This document shows positions 14,880 to 19,619 of a DNA stretch of 19,619 nt, piece after piece. The stretch is from JAAXTT01 sp964530215 (GTDB lineage: Bacteria; Bacillota; Desulfotomaculia; Desulfotomaculales; Desulfocucumaceae): contig CAZHAJ010000017.1 of assembly GCA_964530215.1 (NCBI GenBank), positions 1 through 19,619 on the forward strand, written 5' to 3'. The position numbers were made by a program, and so were the translations under genes. The notes beneath the pieces are model-generated. The model made no database searches, had not been told where the DNA came from, and saw nothing but the letters and a program-made list of their open reading frames with translations. The number at the start of each line of letters is the position of its first letter. Positions within the stretch are counted from its first letter, which is position 1.

Positions 14880-15218
14880 GTGAGCTACCAAAAATTAGGT
14901 TTGACAACTGGCCATCGCAAGGCTATGCTGCGGAACCTGGTCACCTCCCTGATTAAGGAAGACCGCATTCAAACCACTGAAACCCGAGCTAAAGAAGTAA
15001 GAAGCATTGCAGAAAAGATGGTCACCTTAGCTAAAAGGGGAGACCTTGCCGCCCGTCGTCAGGCCTATGCGTATATATATGACGAAGCTGTTGTTGCCAA
15101 ACTTTTTGACACAATTGGGCCGAAATATTCAGATCGTCCCGGTGGTTATACCAGAATTATTAAGACAGGCCATCGCCGGGGAGACGCGGCACCCATGGCT
15201 ATTCTGGAACTGGTTTAA
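14880..15218 (+). CDS. rplQ: 50S ribosomal protein L17
   Basis: A 112-residue large-subunit protein, last gene of the alpha block. It reads YQKLGLTTGHRKAMLRNLVT, then IQTTETRAKEVRSIAEKMVTLAKRGDLAARRQ (in two parts) and GGYTRIIKTGHRRGDAAPMA. Start is GTG 14880 with TGAGGGAG about 9 nt upstream. The protein begins MSYQKLG rather than MAYRKLG, a minor variation. It is followed by a 145-nt gap and then truA; the ecfA/ecfA2/ecfT genes often found here are missing. Confidence 0.97.
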   Translation: MSYQKLGLTTGHRKAMLRNLVTSLIKEDRIQTTETRAKEVRSIAEKMVTLAKRGDLAARRQAYAYIYDEAVVAKLFDTIGPKYSDRPGGYTRIIKTGHRRGDAAPMAILELV

Positions 15219-15249
15219 CGCAGTCCATCAGCGTTTTTGCAGGAGGCAC

Positions 15250-15285
15250 AAAGCGGATGGCAGTGGGTTTGACTACATCCGCTTT
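15250..15285 (+). promoter_or_regulatory. Perfect 10-bp hairpin between rplQ and truA
   Basis: AAAGCGGATG (15250-15259) is exactly complementary to CATCCGCTTT (15276-15285) with a 16-nt loop. No T-run follows, so it is not a classical terminator. A strong AGGAGG (15241-15246) precedes an ATG at 15257 that opens a 10-codon reading frame (MAVGLTTSAL, stop at 15287-15289), and the stem would cover this start. It may be a processing site, a leader-peptide arrangement or the remnant of a lost gene. Confidence 0.45.
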
Positions 15286-15363
15286 ATAAGTGTAAGAAAC
15301 ATGCTTTTTTCAAGAACTGTAACTTTGATAGCTTTCTGCTGATGCAGCTAAAAAAGGGAAGCC

Positions 15364-16107
15364 ATGAGGAATATAAAGCTTACCATAGCTTATGACGGTA
15401 CAAACTACTTCGGCTTTCAGAAGCAGCCTGGCACAGGCTTGCCCACCATTCAAGAGACTCTTGAAAAGATTCTTTCTGGGCAAGTAGAGAGGGACGTAAA
15501 GATTATTGGGGCCAGCCGTACTGATGCCGGAGTCCATGCCCAGGGGCAGGTAATTAATTTTGATGCCAATGGTTGGAATATTCCCATAGGAAAAATACCG
15601 TTGGCACTAAATGGGTTGCTGCCCAAAGATATTGTTGTCAAGTCTGCAGACGATGTGTCGGTGGATTTCCATGCAAGATTTTGCGCCAAAGGGAAGAAGT
15701 ATTGCTATAAAATCCATAACTCATGGTTGCCCGACCCTTTTCTGCGGCGTTACAGTATGTTTGAGCCAAGATCCTTGGATTTGGAGGCTGTGAGGGAAGC
15801 AGCATCATATTTAGAAGGAACCCATGACTTTTCAGCTTTTCAAGCGGAAGGTTCTCCGGTCAAGAGCGCGGTAAGAACTCTGCATCGGATCAAAATTCAA
15901 TCAAAAGGTTCGTTAATTTATCTCTTTTTTATCGGAGACGGTTTTTTATATAACATGATTAGAATTCTTACCGGGACATTGCTGGATATAGGGTTACATA
16001 AGTACCCTCCAGTTCAAGTGATGAAGATATTGGAGTCCGGATTAAGGACCAACGCAGGACCAACGGTGCCGCCATGGGGATTATCATTGATTGAGGTTTA
16101 TTATTAG
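15364..16107 (+). CDS. truA: tRNA pseudouridine(38-40) synthase TruA
   Basis: A 247-residue enzyme that isomerises uridines 38-40 in the tRNA anticodon stem-loop. The catalytic aspartate is D54 in GASRTDAGVHAQGQV. Other family blocks are LTIAYDGTNYFGFQKQP, LNGLLPKDIVV, FHARFCAKGKKYCYKI, EGTHDFSAFQAEGSPVKSAVR (in part) and GDGFLYNMIRILTGTLLDIG. ATG start with AAAAGGGAAG immediately upstream. The next operon promoter begins 14 nt after its stop. Confidence 0.97.
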   Translation: MRNIKLTIAYDGTNYFGFQKQPGTGLPTIQETLEKILSGQVERDVKIIGASRTDAGVHAQGQVINFDANGWNIPIGKIPLALNGLLPKDIVVKSADDVSVDFHARFCAKGKKYCYKIHNSWLPDPFLRRYSMFEPRSLDLEAVREAASYLEGTHDFSAFQAEGSPVKSAVRTLHRIKIQSKGSLIYLFFIGDGFLYNMIRILTGTLLDIGLHKYPPVQVMKILESGLRTNAGPTVPPWGLSLIEVYY

Positions 16108-16121
16108 TGCAGCAAGGCTTC

Positions 16122-16151
16122 TTGACACTAATATGCCAGTCGTATTAAAAT
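16122..16151 (+). promoter_or_regulatory. Sigma-A-type promoter for rplM-rpsI
   Basis: A perfect -35 box TTGACA (16122-16127) is followed by an 18-nt spacer and TAAAAT (16146-16151), a 5/6 match to the -10 consensus. It sits just after the truA stop and about 180 nt upstream of rplM. The distance implies a long 5' leader. This is the best-looking promoter in the window, though transcription start is not demonstrated. Confidence 0.7.
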
Positions 16152-16157
16152 GTTTTC

Positions 16158-16333
16158 TGAGTTATATTATGAATATCCCAAATGCAGGTGTAAGTGTTTG
16201 GTACGATGAGCCCCGGACTTAACATAACATTATGCAGCTGGAGCTAGATATAATAATATTACTGTAGAAGCGTTATAGCAGTAGATTAGCTAATATTGAG
16301 TTTTGTTTCGCAGCTTGACAGGAGGGAAGAAAA
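16158..16333 (+). promoter_or_regulatory. Structured 5' leader of rplM, candidate r-protein leader
   Basis: The region between the promoter and rplM can fold. TGT-AAGT (16189-16195) pairs with ACTT-A-ACA (16217-16224), enclosing GG (16200-16201) with CC (16211-16212). Farther down AATAT-TACTG (16255-16264) pairs with CAGTA (16279-16283) and ATATT (16293-16297), leaving a 9-nt bulge. Firmicutes are known to carry an autoregulatory L13 leader at this position. I could not confirm the family consensus by eye, so identity is inferred from place and structure. Confidence 0.45.
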
Positions 16334-16762
16334 ATGAAAACTTATTTGGCCAAGCCAGGTGAGATAGAAAAAAAATGGTATATACTTGATGCTAAGGGAA
16401 AGGTATTGGGTCGTTTGGCTACAGAAGCGGCTACTATCTTACGCGGAAAGCATCGTCCAACTTACACCCCTAACGTAGATACTGGAGATCACGTAATCAT
16501 AATAAATGCTGAAAAAGTAGTTTTGACCGGAAATAAGCTTAAGGACAAAAAATACAATAGACACAGCGGATTTCCCGGAGGTTTAAAAGTAGTTAACTAT
16601 GCTACTTTAATGAGTAAAAAGCCTGAACTGGCACTAAGAAAAGCAGTTGTAGGCATGTTGCCCCACAATCGTCTGGGTGCGGCGATGGCTAAGAAGCTTA
16701 AAGTATATCGTGGCGAAGATCATCCGCATCAGGCTCAGAATCCTGAAGCATGGTCCCTGTAA
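16334..16762 (+). CDS. rplM: 50S ribosomal protein L13
   Basis: A 142-residue early-assembly protein of the large subunit. Signatures are KKWYILDAKGKVLGRLATEA, the GKHRPTYTPNVDTGDHVIIINAEK block and AVVGMLPHNRLGAAMAKKLKVY. ATG start at 16334 preceded by GACAGGAGGGAAG. It is the first gene of a separate unit with its own promoter and a 226-nt upstream gap. rpsI follows after 24 nt. Confidence 0.98.
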   Translation: MKTYLAKPGEIEKKWYILDAKGKVLGRLATEAATILRGKHRPTYTPNVDTGDHVIIINAEKVVLTGNKLKDKKYNRHSGFPGGLKVVNYATLMSKKPELALRKAVVGMLPHNRLGAAMAKKLKVYRGEDHPHQAQNPEAWSL

Positions 16763-16786
16763 GGCAGGAGAGGAGGAATATAAAAA

Positions 16787-17179
16787 GTGGCCCAAGTGAA
16801 ATTTAACGGCACAGGTCGCAGAAAAGATGCTGTAGCCAGGGTATATATTTATCCCGGCGAGGGGAAAATCACTATTAACGGAAAAAATATCAGTGATTAT
16901 TTGTGCCGCCGGGTATTGGAGATGGTGGTAAGACAACCATTGGAACTTACCGGCACAAGTGGTCGTTTTGACATCATGGTAAGAGCCCATGGCGGAGGTA
17001 TCAGTGGTCAGGCTGGTGCCACCAGATTAGGAATTGCAAGGGCTTTAATACAGGCAGATAGTAGCTTGCGTCCTACTCTTAAAAAAGCAGGATATCTTAC
17101 CAGAGATCCCAGAATGAAGGAAAGAAAGAAATACGGTCTTAAGAAAGCAAGAAAGGCCCCCCAATTCTCGAAGCGTTAA
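16787..17179 (+). CDS. rpsI: 30S ribosomal protein S9
   Basis: A 130-residue head protein whose C-terminal tail touches P-site tRNA. Seen are GTGRRKDAVARVYIYPG, AHGGGISGQAGATRLGIARAL and the basic end RMKERKKYGLKKARKAPQFSKR, including the conserved terminal SKR. Start GTG 16787 with GAGGAGG upstream. Last gene of the unit: an intrinsic terminator lies 32 nt downstream. Confidence 0.98.
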   Translation: MAQVKFNGTGRRKDAVARVYIYPGEGKITINGKNISDYLCRRVLEMVVRQPLELTGTSGRFDIMVRAHGGGISGQAGATRLGIARALIQADSSLRPTLKKAGYLTRDPRMKERKKYGLKKARKAPQFSKR

Positions 17180-17211
17180 GATTCTATATAGTAGTTTTAG
17201 TAAAACAATCA

Positions 17212-17249
17212 GGAGAGTTGTACAATATGTATTGTGCACTCTCCTTTTT
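17212..17249 (+). terminator. Intrinsic terminator after rpsI
   Basis: GGAGAGT (17212-17218) and the following bases pair with TATTGTGCACTCTCC (17230-17244), giving a stem of about 15 pairs with one bulge and one G-T wobble around a TG loop. It is followed at once by TTTTT (17245-17249). This is a textbook Rho-independent terminator and marks the end of the rplM-rpsI transcript. Confidence 0.9.
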
Positions 17250-17320
17250 AGGCTTTCTGTCAATTGTTGGGATAGACCCATAAAATGGAGAGTTAATAGA
17301 ACCGAAACTATGATCGACAT

Positions 17321-17565
17321 AAAATTCAAGAATACAGAAGTCAGAAGTCAGAATCCAGAATTTAATGATCTACCCCGAATTGATGGACACAACAAACTAA
17401 GAAAAATAAAATTATGTCTCCGGTTGAGTTTGAGCAAACCTAAAAATATCAGCATAATAACAAATGCATGTGTAAGAAGTAGATTTTCTTAGATTTATTT
17501 AGGGCAACCTCAAATTTTTGAAATTCTGAATTCTGGATTCTGACTTCTGTATTCCTCTGAATTTT
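17321..17565. repeat. Inverted repeat built from CAGAAKY heptamers (MITE-like)
   Basis: The left arm holds four tandem heptamers CAGAAGT, CAGAAGT, CAGAATC, CAGAATT (17335-17362). The right arm holds four on the opposite strand (17522-17549): AATTCTG twice, GATTCTG, ACTTCTG. Flanks GAATA (17330-17334) and TATTC (17550-17554), then AAAATTC (17321-17327) and GAATTTT (17559-17565), also pair. About 160 nt of AT-rich sequence lies between, without a convincing gene. The element fills most of the 449-nt non-coding stretch between the rpsI terminator and cwlD. It resembles dispersed intergenic repeats, but copy number cannot be judged here. Confidence 0.8.
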
Positions 17566-17569
17566 TTTT

Positions 17570-17601
17570 ACCCCAAAATTATTGAACCCCAAAATTACTG
17601 A
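17570..17601 (+). repeat. Tandem duplication of a 16-bp unit
   Basis: ACCCCAAAATTATTGA (17570-17585) is followed directly by ACCCCAAAATTACTGA (17586-17601), identical at 15 of 16 positions, and then by TAAACCCC, which looks like a decayed partial third copy. It lies between the inverted repeat and cwlD. Role unknown. Confidence 0.8.
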
Positions 17602-17698
17602 TAAACCCCTTTTCATATTATCTATTTTGTCCACGTATATATATTCATCAGAAAGGTATCTGCCATAATTCATGATATTACTCTGCGGGGGTGATGGC

Positions 17699-18430
17699 GT
17701 GGCTGTAATTCAAGCCATAAAAATAAGAAGACGTTATTTATTGATTGGGCTTGCTTTTTTTGCCGTATTATTAATAACAGTGCATATTTTATCTACTATA
17801 AGGGAGCAAAAAAATATTGAGGTTTTATCTGTTGCTTTATCCGGAAGAGTAATTGTAATTGATCCCGGACATGGAGGAAAGGATAGGGGTGCACAGAGTG
17901 AAAAGGGTACGCTGGAAAAAAATATAAATTTGGAGGTTTCCAAGAGATTAGCCGGTATTTTGAAACAAGCCGGTGCATCCGTTATTTTGACCAGAGAAAC
18001 CGATATATGGCTGGCTGATCCCAATGCGTCCCATAAAAAAAGATCTGATCTGCTAAATCGGGTTGAAATAGCAAATCGAGCAAAAGCCCATGCCTTTATA
18101 AGTATTCATACTAATAGTTACCCCTTGGACAGAAGTCAAAGGGGAGCTCAGGTTTTTTCCCAACCGGGTTCAGAAGAAGGTTTGTTATTGGCTGAAAGCG
18201 TACAAAGTGAGCTGACAAGACTATTAAAAAATACCCATCGCCAGCCAAAACAAATTGATTATTTTATAAGACACAGTAATGTGCCCGCCGTAATAATAGA
18301 AATAGGATTTCTCTCAAATCAAAAAGAAGAAAAACTATTGCTGGAATCTGCTTACCAAAGCAAAATGGCTTATTCTATTTATTGTGGCCTGGTAAAATAT
18401 TTCGCCGAAAAAGCAAATAAAGAATCTTGA
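17699..18430 (+). CDS. cwlD: N-acetylmuramoyl-L-alanine amidase, CwlD-like
   Basis: A 243-residue membrane-anchored zinc amidase (Amidase_3 family). An N-terminal hydrophobic segment (about residues 13-31) follows a basic cluster. Expected zinc ligands and catalytic residues are visible: H58 in DPGHGGKDRGA, E73 in LEKNINLEV, H137 in SIHTNSY and E201 in IEIGFLSN. In spore formers CwlD helps make muramic-delta-lactam in the spore cortex, and this location after rpsI is common in clostridia. I prefer GTG 17699 because GGGGGTGA lies just upstream; ATG 17672 is an in-frame alternative with a weak site. Confidence 0.88.
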   Translation: MAVIQAIKIRRRYLLIGLAFFAVLLITVHILSTIREQKNIEVLSVALSGRVIVIDPGHGGKDRGAQSEKGTLEKNINLEVSKRLAGILKQAGASVILTRETDIWLADPNASHKKRSDLLNRVEIANRAKAHAFISIHTNSYPLDRSQRGAQVFSQPGSEEGLLLAESVQSELTRLLKNTHRQPKQIDYFIRHSNVPAVIIEIGFLSNQKEEKLLLESAYQSKMAYSIYCGLVKYFAEKANKES

Positions 18431-18498
18431 CAGTGTATGGGGTGCTGGAGTTTTTTTGTCACTGAAAAATGTACTGCAAACAGTGGAATTAAGCAGGA

Positions 18499-18525
18499 TT
18501 GGCATTGTGATATATAGTATATAAT
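18499..18525 (+). promoter_or_regulatory. Possible promoter for the gene at 18565
   Basis: TTGGCA (18499-18504) and a perfect TATAAT (18520-18525) are 15 nt apart, shorter than the 17-nt optimum. The -10 lies 39 nt before the ATG at 18565. It would give the downstream gene its own transcript. Spacing makes this uncertain. Confidence 0.4.
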
Positions 18526-18564
18526 AGATAGACTAAATTACTAGGCTAATCGGAAGGAGATATT

Positions 18565-19116
18565 ATGTCAGGAAAGATTAAAAGTGCACTGGAAAAGGCT
18601 CTGGAAAGAGCAGAAACTATGCCCGAGGTTTCACATGACAGTGTTGCCAGCATTGAAAATATTCCTAAGGGAAGGGGTATTGCCGCTTCATATATGAATG
18701 AGGAGGATTATGACCTGGCAGCTGCTGTTGCAGCAGTTCCCAATGAAATACAAAATCATATAATTACAGGTGTCCAAGAGGTTTTGCTGGCAAACATAGT
18801 TTTGCCCAGGGATGAAGCTGCCCTGGCAAATGATTACAAAGCTATGGAAGGGATAATGTCCATTAAACAGGACAAGCCTTCTGCAGGTGGTTTGCTTAGT
18901 GAGATGGATAATCTGTTAAAGTATTATCAGCAAGTTATTGCCCAAACTATGGATAAATTTAAAAAAGAGTATGAAGCAAGACCTAGAAATAATCAAAACG
19001 AGAATGCAGAAAGAGCGGAATTTCAACAAGAGTGGGCTAAAGCTGTGAGGCAGATAGAGCAGCAGTTTGGTGCCCGCCTAACAGAATTAAAAGACAAAGT
19101 TAAGCTTACAAAGTAA
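18565..19116 (+). CDS. Uncharacterised helical cytoplasmic protein
   Basis: A 183-residue protein I do not recognise. It has no signal peptide, membrane span or cysteine. Predicted to be mainly helical: an N-terminal SGKIKSALEKALERAE helix, a glycine-containing turn KGRGIAASY (35-43), an alanine-rich hydrophobic stretch (51-82), and a long charged C-terminal region (about 112-183) rich in Q, E and K that could form a coiled coil. ATG start with a clear AAGGAGA 8 nt upstream, and codon use like its neighbours, support a real gene. It converges with the acuA homologue 17 nt downstream. Function unknown. Confidence 0.85.
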   Translation: MSGKIKSALEKALERAETMPEVSHDSVASIENIPKGRGIAASYMNEEDYDLAAAVAAVPNEIQNHIITGVQEVLLANIVLPRDEAALANDYKAMEGIMSIKQDKPSAGGLLSEMDNLLKYYQQVIAQTMDKFKKEYEARPRNNQNENAERAEFQQEWAKAVRQIEQQFGARLTELKDKVKLTK

Positions 19117-19133
19117 CAGGTTTTAGGGAAAAG

Positions 19134-19619
19134 CTAGCAAAAGCGTAAAGATTCAAATAGCTCAATATCTTCAGAAGTAACATTAGAGCCGATTCTGGCC
19201 ATTAAAACGTTGGCAGGATGTTCTATGATCTCCGGGTCATTGGTGGATACCTTATTTAAGCCCACCTTGGCAAAAAGATGGGTAAGCATTTCTTGATATT
19301 GCCATATGTTAAGTTTGCTGTTTTTCAGATCCCAATGCCAGCAGTACTCCATTGTAAGTACAATAGCATCATCAAGCATTTTATCTGAGAAAGCCTGCTG
19401 CATAAGCTTTTCTCCCACCCTAAAATTTCTCCAGGTTGGGCACATTTCAATACACCCCATCTCCAGAATTTTGGGGTGTTTGTGCCAGCGGGTGAAATCA
19501 TCCATTGGATGAAAAGTTATATATCCTATTATTTCTTGGTTATAACGGGCTATGTAGACAATGCTTTTGGGGCATAATCCCAAACCGGAGAGCGGATGGA
19601 ACATCCTGAAAAACCTTGT
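19134..19619 (-). CDS. acuA: GNAT acetyltransferase AcuA homologue, 5' end cut by window
   Basis: The visible 161 codons run to the right edge without an upstream stop, so the ATG at 19604 is probably internal and the N-terminus lies outside. The sequence matches what I recall of B. subtilis AcuA, with shared blocks IARYNQEIIGYITF, the acyl-CoA-binding region RNFRVGEKLM, TMEYCWHWDLKNSK and the terminal DPEIIEHPANVLMARIGSNV. AcuA acetylates and inactivates acetyl-CoA synthetase in B. subtilis. No acs or acuBC is visible here. The C-terminus ends at RFC, a few residues shorter than the B. subtilis protein. Transcribed against the rest of the window. Confidence 0.85.
   Translation of the reverse strand, partial: TRFFRMFHPLSGLGLCPKSIVYIARYNQEIIGYITFHPMDDFTRWHKHPKILEMGCIEMCPTWRNFRVGEKLMQQAFSDKMLDDAIVLTMEYCWHWDLKNSKLNIWQYQEMLTHLFAKVGLNKVSTNDPEIIEHPANVLMARIGSNVTSEDIELFESLRFC

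Noticed and set aside
15046..15342. A 98-codon frame overlapping the end of rplQ and the rplQ-truA gap.
   Set aside because: It is mostly a shadow of rplQ in another frame, with no ribosome site or recognisable protein features.
16249..16254. A perfect TATAAT in the rplM leader as a second promoter.
   Set aside because: No acceptable -35 box at 16-18 nt; the nearest TTAACA (16219-16224) is 24 nt away. The upstream TTGACA/TAAAAT pair is much better.
17232..17492. An 86-codon open frame on the plus strand after rpsI, and a 74-codon frame on the minus strand (17449-17673).
   Set aside because: Both run through the inverted heptamer repeat, the first also begins inside the rpsI terminator, neither has a ribosome site, and their resemblance to each other is explained by the repeat.
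17614..17620. CATATTA upstream of cwlD as a sporulation sigma-G/E -10 box.
   Set aside because: The expected -35 sequence is not found at the right distance; the match alone is too short to support a call.
18431..18485. Alternating CAGTG / CACTG / CAGTG segments after cwlD as a switch or terminator.
   Set aside because: Stems are only 5 bp with long loops, and the T-run at 18451-18457 does not follow a stem.
1..19619. CRISPR array, tRNA genes, insertion sequences, phage or toxin-antitoxin genes.
   Set aside because: No regularly spaced repeats with spacers, no tRNA-like fold, no transposase or phage motifs seen in any frame; the only repeats are those listed after rpsI.

Overview
This window is the conserved ribosomal-protein superoperon (S10-spc-alpha) of a low-to-moderate G+C Gram-positive bacterium, with the L13/S9 operon and three further genes at the right end. 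Gene order (tuf, rpsJ...rplQ, truA, rplM, rpsI, then the spore-cortex amidase gene cwlD), the ybzG-type KOW gene between map and infA, zinc-ribbon forms of S14, S4, L24 and L36, and an AcuA-type acetyltransferase all point to an endospore-forming Firmicute. A Clostridia/Peptococcaceae-like (Desulfotomaculum-type) host is my best inference, but no 16S or other decisive marker is present.

Layout. 1-52: last codons of EF-Tu (tuf). 129-8807: S10 operon and most of spc (rpsJ rplC rplD rplW rplB rpsS rplV rpsC rplP rpmC rpsQ rplN rplX rplE rpsN rpsH rplF rplR rpsE). 8886-10785: rpmD, rplO, secY. 10798-12269: map, a KOW protein, infA, rpmJ. 12445-15218: alpha block (rpsM rpsK rpsD rpoA rplQ). 15364-16107: truA. 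16122-17249: a transcription unit with its own good promoter, a structured leader, rplM, rpsI and an intrinsic terminator. 17250-17698: non-coding, with a heptamer-based inverted repeat and a 16-bp tandem duplication. 17699-18430: cwlD. 18565-19116: an unidentified helical protein. 19134-19619 (minus): acuA homologue, cut by the window edge.

The genes from tuf to rpsI make ribosome subunit proteins plus factors coupled to them: SecY (membrane insertion), methionine aminopeptidase (N-terminal processing), IF-1, the RNA polymerase alpha subunit and a tRNA pseudouridine synthase. Nearly all are packed head to tail with strong Shine-Dalgarno sites, and about 15 of 34 appear to use GTG or TTG starts.

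Most of the window is ordinary. Points worth a second look are the absence of adk between secY and map and of the ecfA/ecfA2/ecfT transporter genes between rplQ and truA, candidate RNA leaders before rplC, rpsM and rplM, unusually long SD-to-start spacing at rpsM and rpsD, the inverted heptamer repeat after rpsI, and the uncharacterised gene at 18565. I see no CRISPR array, tRNA, rRNA, transposase or phage gene, and no evidence for a novel multi-gene system.
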